Below, one piece after another: positions 16,934 to 24,870 of a DNA stretch of 32,828 nucleotides. The stretch is from Clostridia bacterium (GTDB lineage: Bacteria; Bacillota; Clostridia; Oscillospirales; CAG-272), in contig JAFTRA010000009.1 in the NCBI GenBank assembly GCA_017462485.1, positions 1-32,828 of the forward strand. The letters run 5' to 3'. Both the position numbers and the translations under genes were made by a program. How positions within the stretch are numbered: position 1 is the first letter of the stretch; every line of letters starts with the position of its first letter. The notes beneath the pieces were generated by a model. That model worked only from the letters and a program-made list of their open reading frames with translations. It was not told where the DNA came from and did no database searches.

Positions 16934-17902
16934 ATGATTTTTTTAAACAGAATATTTATTTCGGTTATGCACGCCTCTCACGAAGGACATTCGAGGATAA
17001 GCGAATTTTTCAAAAACAACTTAGGGAAATTCGGCGAGTTTTTTGAAGAGGTGTTTTTCCACGGTATTATTGACACGCTTCCGCTCTTACCGTTTCTCTT
17101 TCTTACCTATCTTCTTATGGAATTTATTGAGCATCGCTCTGATGGTAAGACGGTTCGCTTCTTAAAGCGATCGGGACCCTACGGACCTCTTCTCGGCGGC
17201 GCGGTAGGTATAATTCCTCAGTGCGGCTTCTCTTCGGTTGCCTCAAACTTATATACCGCAAAAATTATTTCTATGGGTACTATCGTCGCGGTATTCCTTT
17301 CGACGTCGGATGAGATGCTCCCGCTTCTTATAAGCAACCCCGATATTAAGCTCTCGAAAATTCTCTTCATTCTGCTTTATAAGCTAACCGTAGCAATAGC
17401 CGTCGGCTTTGCTATTGATTTTGTATTGCACGTCACAAAACGTGACAAAAAAGAGATAAATATAGACGAGCTTTGCGATAACGATAACTGCCACTGCGAA
17501 AGAGGAATTTTCTACTCCGCTCTTCACCATACCTTAAAAATATCCGTGTTTATCTTCATATGCACCGTGCTTATAAACGCTGCGGTTTATTTTATCGGTG
17601 ACGAAAATCTTGTTAAGATTATGTATGACAAGCCGTTTATAAGCCACCTTATAGCCGCCGTTTTCGGACTTATCCCCAACTGCGCCGCCTCGGTTGCTTT
17701 GACGGAATTTTACACGTCAGGCTTTATAACTCTCGGCACTATGCTATCGGGACTCTTCTCGGGCGCGGGAGTAGGCTTACTAGTTCTTTTCAAGATAAAC
17801 AAGCATATCAAAGCGAATCTTCTCATAGTTGCTATCCTCATTTTTGTCGGAACGGTTGCGGGACTTTTTGCGGATGCAATTTGCCTTGACGCACTGATTT
17901 AA
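16934..17902 (+). CDS. Putative heavy-metal or manganese permease (ArsP_2-like)
   Basis: A 322-residue membrane protein with about ten hydrophobic segments. It is internally duplicated: GIIPQCGFS at 92-100 and GLIPNCAAS at 245-253 each follow a hydrophobic helix, and each is followed by a similar ..TLGT/SMGT.. segment. The pattern matches what I know of the 'putative 10TM heavy-metal exporter' (ArsP_2) family, often annotated as a putative manganese transporter. The N-terminus is histidine-bearing (MHASHEGHS) and the central loop has CDNDNCHCE, likely metal contacts. It is co-transcribed with the Fur-family regulator. Direction of transport and metal are not proven. Confidence 0.8.
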   Translation: MIFLNRIFISVMHASHEGHSRISEFFKNNLGKFGEFFEEVFFHGIIDTLPLLPFLFLTYLLMEFIEHRSDGKTVRFLKRSGPYGPLLGGAVGIIPQCGFSSVASNLYTAKIISMGTIVAVFLSTSDEMLPLLISNPDIKLSKILFILLYKLTVAIAVGFAIDFVLHVTKRDKKEINIDELCDNDNCHCERGIFYSALHHTLKISVFIFICTVLINAAVYFIGDENLVKIMYDKPFISHLIAAVFGLIPNCAASVALTEFYTSGFITLGTMLSGLFSGAGVGLLVLFKINKHIKANLLIVAILIFVGTVAGLFADAICLDALI

Positions 17903-17947
17903 ATATTCAAGCAATTTGAATTTATCAATTTGAAGAAAATCGTTAAT

Positions 17948-17964
17948 TTGTCATTAAATGACAA
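17948..17964. promoter_or_regulatory. 17-bp palindromic operator candidate
   Basis: TTGTCATT-A-AATGACAA is a perfect 8-1-8 palindrome 17 bases upstream of the -35 box of the serine hydrolase gene. A 9-base direct repeat (CAATTTGAA) lies shortly before it at about 17913-17935. I do not recognise the regulator. Confidence 0.5.
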
Positions 17965-17980
17965 CATTGTTTTACAATAC

Positions 17981-18010
17981 TTGACATTTTACAATTTTAT
18001 AAGACAATAT
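17981..18010 (+). promoter_or_regulatory. Promoter candidate for the serine hydrolase
   Basis: TTGACA (17981-17986) is perfect. The -10 is less certain: CAATAT at 18005-18010 with 18 bases between. The predicted leader is about 60 bases. Confidence 0.5.
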
Positions 18011-18076
18011 TCTCTAATAACATTTTCATCTGAAATCGGGTATAATAAACTATGAAAATATTTATAACGAATTGAA

Positions 18077-20131
18077 ATGATTATGGAAAATTACAAGAAA
18101 AACGCAATACAGCTTTTATCTAATCTCGGACTTACCGAAAAGAAATACCCCTCTGTAATTCCCTACTCTCCCCAAAAGACGAGAGTCAACGGAAAAGAAA
18201 GCAAATATTTTCCGAGAAGAATAGGCGGTAAAGCCTTCCGGCTTGCCTCTCGCTTAAGCTCAATGCTCGAAGAGCTTGAAGGTGAAGAGCGCGCAAATAT
18301 ACACAGCATTATGGTAATTCACGGCGGCGAAGTGGTTTGCGAAGCCTCTGCCCCGGGGTATGACACAAACATCTTTCATTTGGCTCACTCAATGTCAAAA
18401 ACCGTCACGGGTCTTGCCATTGGCTGCCTTTTCGACGAGGGTAAGCTCGACCTTGACGAAAAAATAGTAAATATTTTTCCCGAGGAAAGCTACAAGGACG
18501 AGCGCTTCACCAATATGACCGTGCGCCATCTGCTTTCTATGAGGAGCGGTGTTCCGTTTGCCGAGCTTGGAAGCGTAACCGAAGAAAATTGGACGAGAGC
18601 ATTCTTTGACGGTAAGCTATCCTTTTCCCCCGGTGAGAAGTTCTTCTACAACAGTATGAACTCCTATATTCTCGCAAAGGCTGTAGCTCGAATATCGGGT
18701 ATGAGCCTTAGCGAATACGTAAACGAAAAGCTTTTCTCAAAGCTCCATATCGACAACTTTTTCTGGGAAATGGGGCCTGAAAACTCGGAAAAGGGCGGCT
18801 TCGGCTTATATCTTTCCGCCGAAAGCTTCGCAAAAATCGGCTTTATGCTGCTCTCTCGCGGTGTTTTTGAGGGAGAGAGAATAATATCTGAAAATTATAT
18901 TGACCTTATGACAAGCGTTTTCTCCGACGCTCCCGACTCTACGGGAATATTTGATTACGGACTTCATTTATGGATAACTCCCGACGGAAATGAATTCCTT
19001 CTCAACGGAATGCTCGGTCAGAACGTATGGATTTGCCCGGGAAGCGATATCGTCGTTTCCTTGAATTCGGGTAACAACGAGCTTTTCAGCGACAGCGCCT
19101 CGTTAGCTATAATAAGAAAATATTTGTCTTCCATCTCGGAGAACACTGCCTACTCAAGAAGAGAATATAAAACTCTCAAATACCGAATGGCTCATTTCTT
19201 CGAGTCAAGAAGACGCGCCACACCTCTTGAGGAAAGGCACGGACTTGCATACCTATTAAAAATAAAAAATGCCCGCCCCTTCGATACGAGATGGGAGGGC
19301 GTGCTTGGCGAATATGTGGCAAGAGATAACAACAGCGGTATATTACCGCTTTTTGTCAGAATTATGCAAAACAACTATCTTGGCGGAATTGAGAAAATAT
19401 CTCTTTCCCGCATAGAAGATAACCTCGTTTTTTCAAGCGTAGAGGGTGGAAAGCTTTATGAATTTCCCGTTGGACTTTACGATTTTTGCGAAAGCACGCT
19501 TGATTTCGGGGGAGAAAAATATATCGTCAGAGGCATAGGCGAGGCTGCTGAAAACGAAGACGGAAATCCCGTTTATAAAATCGAACTCAATTTTCCCGAG
19601 CTTCCTAACACGAAAATAATCAAAATTACGCACGCCCCCGACGGTATCCTCTTCAAAATGAGTGAAACCCCTAATCAAAGGGTTGCCGAAAGCTATCTCG
19701 CTTCAATCAGTGAAAGCAGCAAATTCAGCTTTGTTATAGGTCTTGTAGAAAAAAAGATGGGCGAGGGATTTCTCTCGTCGAAGCTCAACTCCATGTTCAA
19801 TCCGTCACTTAATTTGATAAGCAGCTCGCTTCCCGGCTGGCAGCAAGTAATTCAGTCGGATAACTTAAGGCTTGCCGAAGAAAGAGAAAAGGCAAGTAAA
19901 TTCTTAAAATCTATCATTTCGAAATTTATTGGCGACGGCAAAGAGGAAAAGCCAAAGGAAGAGCGTATGGGTATTCAGGGCTTTTTCGCAAAGGCACTCT
20001 CACTGCTCTTCAAAAAAGCTGAGGCTGACAGCTCTACACTGAAGTCAAAAGAGACCGACGACGGCACAAGTGTGGTAATTGATATTCCCGACGATATAAT
20101 AACGTTTCTTGATGAAAAATCAGAGGAATAA
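18077..20131 (+). CDS. Serine hydrolase, beta-lactamase/class C-like superfamily
   Basis: A 684-residue protein whose first 350 residues are a serine-beta-lactamase-type domain: catalytic S105-x-x-K108 in HSMSK, Y191-N-S in FFYNSMNS as the YxN-like motif, and GMLGQN near 315-320 in the place of the third (KTG/HxG) motif. Members include esterases, peptidases and penicillin-binding-like enzymes, so the substrate cannot be told. The remaining 330 residues match no domain I know and end in a charged linker and an acidic tail. No signal peptide is seen, so it appears cytosolic. ATG 18077 and ATG 18083 are both possible and neither has a good ribosome binding site. It is monocistronic, with a large terminator after it. 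Confidence 0.85.
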   Translation: MIMENYKKNAIQLLSNLGLTEKKYPSVIPYSPQKTRVNGKESKYFPRRIGGKAFRLASRLSSMLEELEGEERANIHSIMVIHGGEVVCEASAPGYDTNIFHLAHSMSKTVTGLAIGCLFDEGKLDLDEKIVNIFPEESYKDERFTNMTVRHLLSMRSGVPFAELGSVTEENWTRAFFDGKLSFSPGEKFFYNSMNSYILAKAVARISGMSLSEYVNEKLFSKLHIDNFFWEMGPENSEKGGFGLYLSAESFAKIGFMLLSRGVFEGERIISENYIDLMTSVFSDAPDSTGIFDYGLHLWITPDGNEFLLNGMLGQNVWICPGSDIVVSLNSGNNELFSDSASLAIIRKYLSSISENTAYSRREYKTLKYRMAHFFESRRRATPLEERHGLAYLLKIKNARPFDTRWEGVLGEYVARDNNSGILPLFVRIMQNNYLGGIEKISLSRIEDNLVFSSVEGGKLYEFPVGLYDFCESTLDFGGEKYIVRGIGEAAENEDGNPVYKIELNFPELPNTKIIKITHAPDGILFKMSETPNQRVAESYLASISESSKFSFVIGLVEKKMGEGFLSSKLNSMFNPSLNLISSSLPGWQQVIQSDNLRLAEEREKASKFLKSIISKFIGDGKEEKPKEERMGIQGFFAKALSLLFKKAEADSSTLKSKETDDGTSVVIDIPDDIITFLDEKSEE

Positions 20132-20156
20132 TTTCTCATAATGTTTTTATAAAAAG

Positions 20157-20236
20157 AAAAAACAAACCCTGCGCAATAGCGTGATACTCTTAGCGGAGTA
20201 TCACGCTATCTTGTGTGGGGTTTGTTTTTTAAAAAA
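20157..20236. terminator. Large nested bidirectional terminator
   Basis: An outer 13-bp stem (20157-20169 with 20218-20230) encloses an inner perfect 14-bp stem (20176-20189 with 20196-20209) around a 6-base loop. A-runs on the left and T-runs on the right make it work for the serine hydrolase and for the converging phosphoribosyltransferase gene. Confidence 0.85.
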
Positions 20237-20301
20237 TGAAATTGTTTTTATAAAAAGTTCCGGTTTGCAAACTTGAATTTACAAATCACAGATTTTAAGA
20301 C

Positions 20302-20943
20302 TTAAAGTTTCGAATAACCGAAGCTGTTTACAAGAGCGTCAATCCTCTGCCCTTTCTTGCAAAGAGGACACTCGTGAGAAGGATAGCTCTCATAATCCTT
20401 CAAGTCCTTAGGGTCGAATACGGAACAAACAGGATAACCCATACACTCATCAACCGTTGCGAACACAGACGCAATTCCCGCAACGTGACCGCCATAGTAA
20501 TTTATAGCCTCAACAGCTGATTTAGCGGTATATCCCGTAGTAACCGAAGCGGCAAGAATAAGCACGTGCTTGCCCTGGATAGCAGAAAGCAAGCTATCTC
20601 TGAATATAAGCTGGCTTCCGGCGGTATGCTCGGGAGTGAGAACGTATATAGTTTGATGAGCGTTGATGGAAACAAAGTTGCCGCGTGTAAGCTCTTCCGC
20701 AAGGCAAGTGCCTATAACCTGAGTTCCGTCAAGGCAAAGAATTGAATCTACTATCGTTGAGTGATTGTAATAGCTTACAAGCTCAGACGCAACAGCCTGA
20801 GCCTCGGAAAGACGTGTCTTTTGAGTAGTCACGTCAATATAGTAATTGATATGGCTATGGTTGGTCGCAAAGTGACCCTTCGAAACTCTTAAGAAGAGAT
20901 TTTTTCTCTTGGTACTTATTTTGTAAGAATTTTGTGTTGGCAT
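20302..20943 (-). CDS. PyrE-like phosphoribosyltransferase homologue with altered PRPP motif
   Basis: A 213-residue protein of the type I phosphoribosyltransferase fold. The PRPP-binding segment reads VLILAASVTTGYT, with A131 and A132 where active enzymes have two acidic residues (compare IEDVITAGT in the pyrE of this window). The C-terminus carries CPLC at 192-195 and a closing NSFGYSKL. Family members are usually annotated orotate phosphoribosyltransferase or simply phosphoribosyltransferase. Because a normal pyrE exists here, this one may bind a nucleotide or PRPP without standard catalysis, or use another substrate; that is inference. AAAGGAGG precedes ATG 20943. It is monocistronic with its own promoter and a leader of about 100 bases. 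Confidence 0.75.
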   Translation of the reverse strand: MPTQNSYKISTKRKNLFLRVSKGHFATNHSHINYYIDVTTQKTRLSEAQAVASELVSYYNHSTIVDSILCLDGTQVIGTCLAEELTRGNFVSINAHQTIYVLTPEHTAGSQLIFRDSLLSAIQGKHVLILAASVTTGYTAKSAVEAINYYGGHVAGIASVFATVDECMGYPVCSVFDPKDLKDYESYPSHECPLCKKGQRIDALVNSFGYSKL

Positions 20944-21048
20944 TGTCTTTCCTCCTTTTATAAATGCAGAGCGAGTCTCTTTTTCCTCTCTGCACTGTTA
21001 TAACTCCGAAAAAAACGAGGTATTCCCCATTCGTTTCTGTAGGTTATG
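20944..21048 (-). other. Structured leader of the phosphoribosyltransferase-like gene
   Basis: The leader runs from the expected transcription start near 21048 to the start codon at 20943. Near its end a hairpin forms between TGCAGAG (20965-20971) and CTCTGCA (20988-20994), just upstream of the AAAGGAGG ribosome binding site. Further upstream an ACGA/TCGT pairing with a GGGG run is possible. It matches no riboswitch consensus I recall. Confidence 0.4.
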
Positions 21049-21055
21049 TGTTTAT

Positions 21056-21084
21056 ATTTTACACAAAATTGTGAACTCTGTCAA
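21056..21084 (-). promoter_or_regulatory. Promoter of the phosphoribosyltransferase-like gene
   Basis: On the minus strand: TTGACA, 17 bases, TAAAAT, the same hexamer pair and spacing as the pyr operon promoter. Confidence 0.85.
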
Positions 21085-21122
21085 GAAAAATGTTAGCCAT
21101 TTCCATTTTATAGAAAAACTGC

Positions 21123-21167
21123 ACAAAAAAGCCAACCCGAAGATAAACTCCGAGTCGGCTTTTTTGT
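21123..21167. terminator. Terminator of the P-type ATPase gene
   Basis: ACAAAAAAGCC (21123-21133) and GGCTTTTTTGT (21157-21167) form a perfect 11-bp stem whose outer part supplies the T-run on either strand. It lies 46 bases beyond the ATPase stop codon. Confidence 0.85.
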
Positions 21168-21212
21168 ATATTTTGGATATAGCGTTTTCTACGCTTTTAT
21201 CCGTAAAAGGTT

Positions 21213-23900
21213 TTAAAGTGCAGCTTTTTTCTTTTCTATCTTGCGCTGAACGAGCTTAACAAGCTCAACGACGGGAATAACGCACGCGCCGAGAAGAATT
21301 GCGATAAGGTATTCGCTGATGCTTACAGCCTCAAACTTGAAGGCTGCCGCAAGGAAGGGTACCTCGCATACGAGCGTCGTCGCAAGGAAGGAAACGCATG
21401 CAGCGATATAAAGCATCTTATTATGCGTCTTAAGACCGAATATGCTTCCGCGCTGCGAACGCATATTAAGACTGTGGAAGATTTCAGCCATCGACATAGT
21501 AAGGAACGCCATCGTTATACCGTGGGTGCTGTTTGTGATTTCCCAGTTGCCTGTTTCCATAAAGTGACCGATGAAGTAGGAAGCCATAACGAGAACGGTT
21601 ACAAGAACGCCCTGGTATGCTACGTCAACGCCCATACCGCCGGCAAATATACCCGATTTCGTATCACGGGGCTTACGCTTCATAATGTTGGATTCCGCTT
21701 TTTCCATACCGAGCGCGAGCGCGGGGAAGCAGTCGGTTACAAGGTTTATCCAAAGCAGGTGAACAGGCTCGAGAATCGTGAATCCGAGAAGCGTCGCAAA
21801 GAATATTGCGAGAACCTCACTCATATTGGAGCCAAGAAGGAACTGAATAGCCTTACGGATATTGTCGTAAATTCTTCTTCCCTCTTCAACAGCTCCGACT
21901 ATCGTCGCAAAGTTATCGTCGGCAAGAACCATATCAGCAACGTTCTTAGTTACGTCGGTACCTGTAATACCCATACCGACACCTATATCGGCAGTCTTGA
22001 TTGAGGGAGCGTCGTTTACACCGTCACCCGTCATAGCCGTAACGTATCCCGCTTTTTTCCAAGCGGAGACAATTCTCGTCTTATGCTCGGGCTGAACTCT
22101 TGCGTAAACGCTTATATCCATAAATATCTTCTCAAACTCTTCGTCGGAAAGCTCGTTGAGACGGGAGCCCGTCATAGCGCCGCTTTCATCCTCGATAATA
22201 CCGAGCTCTTTAGCGATAGCAACGGCGGTATCTATGTGGTCACCTGTAATCATTATAGGACGTATTCCTGCGCTGCGGCATTCAACTATCGCGTCCTTAA
22301 CCTCGGGACGAACGGGGTCTATCATACCGGTAAGTCCTACGAAGCAAAGCTCCTTTTCAAGAGCGTCTGCCGAGGTATCATCGGGCATCTTATCCCACAC
22401 GCGCTCTGCGCACGCAAGAACACGGAGAGCCTTGTCTGCCATAGCCTTGTTTGCCGCAAGTATTTCGTTCACGTATTCCTCGGTGATGGGAGTCGCTACA
22501 CCGTCTTTGATATAATGAGTGCATTTTCCAATAACAACGTCGGGTGCGCCCTTGGTGTACTGAACGAACGCATCACCGTCGCTATGAATGGTGGACATCA
22601 TCTTTCTCGAAGAATCAAACGGAGCCTCCGCTACTCTCGGGAGAGTCTTCTTAAGAGCTTCCTTATGATAGCCAAGCTTGTTAGCAAACGCTACGAGAGC
22701 CGCCTCGGTAGGCTCACCTGTAACGTTAGCGTCGGAGTCGATTTCAGCGTCGGAGCAAAGAGCCATAGCAGATGCAAGCTTAACGTCGCTCTCACCGAAG
22801 AAATCAACAACGGTCATCTTGTTCTGTGTAAGAGTACCCGTCTTGTCTGAGCAAATAATCTGCGCGCATCCAAGCGTTTCAACCGCAGTAAGACGGCGGA
22901 TAATAGCATTTCTCTTCGACATATTGGTAACGCCGATAGAAAGAACTACCGTAACAACTGCCGCAAGTCCCTCGGGGATTGCCGCAACCGCAAGCGAAAC
23001 CGCTATCATAAACGAATGAAGAGCAAAGTCAGCGTTGAAGCCTGCTCCGGATGAAAGCTGCCTTACAATCTGAACGCCGAATACTATGACGCATATACCA
23101 AGAACGAGCCAAGTAAGAATTTTCGAGAGCTGCGAGAGCTTTATCTGAAGAGGAGTCTGACCCTCTTCTGCAGTCTGCAAAGCGTCTGCAATTTTACCCA
23201 TCTCAGTGTCCATACCGGTTGCGGTAACAACGGCAACTCCTCGTCCGTAAACAACGGTTGAACCCATATAGAGCATATTTTTTCTATCTCCCAAGGGAAC
23301 GTCCTTTTCGCCGTCCTTGAGATTAATAATGTCTATAAACTTCGTTACGGGAACCGATTCTCCCGTAAGAGCCGCTTCCTCTACCTGAAGACTTGCGCTC
23401 TCAAGAATTCTTGCGTCTGCGGGAACTGCGTCACCTGCTTCGAGAAGCACGATATCGCCTACTACGAGATCTTCGCTATGAACGGTCATAACCTTTCCGT
23501 CACGCATTACCTTTGAGGTTGCCGCTGACATTTCCTGGAGAGCCTCAATCGCCTTTTCTGCCTTGCTTTCCTGATAAACACCCAGCACCGCATTGATAAT
23601 TACGACTGCCATAATGATAATTACGTCCGCGAAGGATTCCTTCGGTTCGCCTGCGGCGAGCTGCGCGTTGCTCACGATGGTGAGAATTCCGCTTACCGCA
23701 GCCGCAATAATAAGAATAATTATCATCGGGTCGGAGAGCTGCTCAAGGAATCGTTTGAAAATTGATTTTCCCTTTGCCGCTACGAGACGGTTTTTGCCGT
23801 TTTGCTCAAGTCTTTTTTCAGCTTCTGCCGAAGAGAGACCGTCACGGCTTGTGCCAAGTTCGGTAAGGACCTTTTCTGTGTCCTTGCAATAATGTTGCAT
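21213..23900 (-). CDS. P-type divalent cation ATPase (Ca2+ type II, probably Ca2+/Mn2+ export)
   Basis: An 895-residue P2-type ATPase that would pump cations out of the cytosol at the cost of ATP. In order: actuator domain with LTGES at 178-182, M4 with AAIPEGL near 306-312, phosphorylation site DKTGTLT with D352, the hinge TGDGVND, M5 with GSNMSEVLAIF, M6 with NLVTDCFPALALG, and a C-terminal membrane block. The M4, M5 and M6 side chains (E, N, E, N, T, D) are those that bind calcium in SERCA pumps. AAGGAG precedes the ATG. It is preceded by a manganese-type riboswitch, which suggests that manganese is a physiological substrate or signal. Regulation and ion binding should be read together; specificity is inference. 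Confidence 0.93.
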   Translation of the reverse strand: MQHYCKDTEKVLTELGTSRDGLSSAEAEKRLEQNGKNRLVAAKGKSIFKRFLEQLSDPMIIILIIAAAVSGILTIVSNAQLAAGEPKESFADVIIIMAVVIINAVLGVYQESKAEKAIEALQEMSAATSKVMRDGKVMTVHSEDLVVGDIVLLEAGDAVPADARILESASLQVEEAALTGESVPVTKFIDIINLKDGEKDVPLGDRKNMLYMGSTVVYGRGVAVVTATGMDTEMGKIADALQTAEEGQTPLQIKLSQLSKILTWLVLGICVIVFGVQIVRQLSSGAGFNADFALHSFMIAVSLAVAAIPEGLAAVVTVVLSIGVTNMSKRNAIIRRLTAVETLGCAQIICSDKTGTLTQNKMTVVDFFGESDVKLASAMALCSDAEIDSDANVTGEPTEAALVAFANKLGYHKEALKKTLPRVAEAPFDSSRKMMSTIHSDGDAFVQYTKGAPDVVIGKCTHYIKDGVATPITEEYVNEILAANKAMADKALRVLACAERVWDKMPDDTSADALEKELCFVGLTGMIDPVRPEVKDAIVECRSAGIRPIMITGDHIDTAVAIAKELGIIEDESGAMTGSRLNELSDEEFEKIFMDISVYARVQPEHKTRIVSAWKKAGYVTAMTGDGVNDAPSIKTADIGVGMGITGTDVTKNVADMVLADDNFATIVGAVEEGRRIYDNIRKAIQFLLGSNMSEVLAIFFATLLGFTILEPVHLLWINLVTDCFPALALGMEKAESNIMKRKPRDTKSGIFAGGMGVDVAYQGVLVTVLVMASYFIGHFMETGNWEITNSTHGITMAFLTMSMAEIFHSLNMRSQRGSIFGLKTHNKMLYIAACVSFLATTLVCEVPFLAAAFKFEAVSISEYLIAILLGACVIPVVELVKLVQRKIEKKKAAL

Positions 23901-23935
23901 AACTTTCTCCTTATTTATATAATTTTATAAAAAGC

Positions 23936-24080
23936 AAAAAATAAAACCCATGCAAGAGGCATGAGTTCTGATAATATACTCATGCAATACATGAGTCTGG
24001 CAATTTAAAACAAGCCAGACGATAACGCCATGATGTTGACTTGTTACGCCGTGGATTCGGCGCTTGCTACTCCCTCACAA
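23936..24080 (-). ncRNA. yybP-ykoY (manganese) riboswitch with terminator/antiterminator
   Basis: Reading the minus strand: GGGAGTAGC (24074-24066), a helix GCGCCG/CGGCG (24062-24047), AACAAG/CTTGTT pairing (24045-24040 with 24014-24009) enclosing the TCAACAT motif. These are hallmarks of the yybP-ykoY Mn2+ aptamer (loop GGAGUAG and UCAACAU). The P1 helix is GUGAG (24078-24074) with CUCAU (23995-23991). Below it lie four complementary segments: ACTCATG (23996-23990), CATGAGT (23984-23978), AACTCATGC (23967-23959) and GCATGGGTT (23953-23945), then a T-rich tract (23946-23936). The last two form an intrinsic terminator; segments two and three form the alternative. It sits between the ATPase promoter and start codon. 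Confidence 0.88.
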
Positions 24081-24093
24081 GGGTACCTTAAGT

Positions 24094-24122
24094 ATTTTAA
24101 CATAATAATTTTGAATTGTCAA
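24094..24122 (-). promoter_or_regulatory. Promoter of the riboswitch-ATPase transcript
   Basis: On the minus strand: TTGACA, 17 bases, TAAAAT. The expected start near 24087 lies a few bases before the aptamer, so the riboswitch is transcribed first. Confidence 0.88.
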
Positions 24123-24204
24123 TATTTAGTTTGTTTTTTTATTATATCCGAAATTTATTCTCTACTCATTGTATTTTATATGAAAATATGATATACTTAT
24201 GAAA

Positions 24205-24336
24205 AACGGGCGTTTATGCTTCGCCCGTGTTTGTTTATTACTGCCTTTTAAAAGTGCTTTGCACAGGTGTAAAATGCATTTCAATTATTGCATTTTTGCA
24301 TTTCGAATACCTTAAATGCCATAAACACAAAGCGAT
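24205..24336 (-). ncRNA. Candidate small RNA
   Basis: A possible promoter on the minus strand (TTTGTT, 16 bases, TATAAT at 24343-24348) lies upstream of a region with three TGCATTT-type words and a GTGC/GCAC hairpin. The region ends at the ACGGGCG/CGCCCGT hairpin (24206-24228) with a T-run on this strand. The frames inside are at most 14 codons. The promoter is weak, so this is a tentative call. Confidence 0.25.
24206..24228 (-). terminator. Intrinsic terminator reading leftwards
   Basis: The 7-bp GC-rich stem ACGGGCG/CGCCCGT with a 9-base loop is followed on the minus strand by TTTT. It could end the candidate small RNA or read-through from the HTH operon. Confidence 0.65.
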
Positions 24337-24365
24337 ATGCTAATTATAGTTTACAAAATTAGGCA

Positions 24366-24422
24366 ACAAAGAAGCCGAGAGAATTATTTCACCCGTTTTT
24401 TCGGCTGAATTTCTTTCGGCTT
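24366..24422 (-). terminator. Probable terminator of the SDR-flavin reductase-HTH operon
   Basis: AAGCCGA (24372-24378) and TCGGCTT (24416-24422) form the base of an imperfect stem extended by AGAATT/AATTTCT. A CTTCTTTGTT tract follows on the minus strand. It starts about 58 bases beyond the HTH gene stop. A second, AT-rich palindrome (CCGCTTTTT/AAAAAGCGG) lies nearer the gene at about 24448-24467 but has no T-run. Confidence 0.5.
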
Positions 24423-24479
24423 TATTGCTTATATCATTATCCGATTTCCGCTTTTTTGAAAAAGCGGCTCAAAGCTTTC

Positions 24480-24869
24480 TTATTCTTTTTGCTTGGTCTT
24501 TTTCTTATCGGGTGCGGAGTTCAGATAAAGATTTATGATAGTTTCAAGGCTTTTTGACATAGCTATTCGTTGCTTTGGAGAAAGAACGGCGCACTTTCTG
24601 TAAAGAGTAAGCAATTCTATCTCATCCGAAGAAAGCTCTGACGAGTCACGCGTTATCGGCATATCAAGAAGCTCTCCGACGCTTATATCAAAGCTTTCAG
24701 CCAGGGCGGGAAGCATTTTCATAAATGAAGATGAGCGACCTCTGCGCCAGTTATTTACAGTCTTTGCGGGAAGCTCCATTTCTCTTTCAAACGCGGCGTC
24801 GCTCTCGTATTCGTTTTCGATAAGAGAAAGCACCTTTTCGCGCGTTTCCTTTACGGTTTCGCTCTTCAT
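24480..24869 (-). CDS. XRE-like helix-turn-helix protein
   Basis: A 129-residue protein whose residues about 5-70 look like a Cro/XRE DNA-binding domain: FEREMELPAKTVNNWRRGRSS is the likely recognition region, followed by LPALAESFDISVGELLD, the characteristic last helix. The second half is helical with a C-terminal lysine-rich tail. It is probably a transcriptional regulator; the target is unknown. Its start is only 1 base from the stop of the flavin reductase gene, so it is the last gene of a three-gene operon. A TTTACCTTTT region upstream gives only a poor ribosome binding site (AAAGGTAAAT), so coupling to the gene before it is likely. Confidence 0.8.
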   Translation of the reverse strand: MKSETVKETREKVLSLIENEYESDAAFEREMELPAKTVNNWRRGRSSSFMKMLPALAESFDISVGELLDMPITRDSSELSSDEIELLTLYRKCAVLSPKQRIAMSKSLETIINLYLNSAPDKKKTKQKE

Positions 24870-24870
24870 A

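Noticed and set aside
22083-22850. 255-codon frame antisense to the P-type ATPase
   Set aside because: It overlaps the phosphorylation and nucleotide-binding domains and shows no protein-family features.
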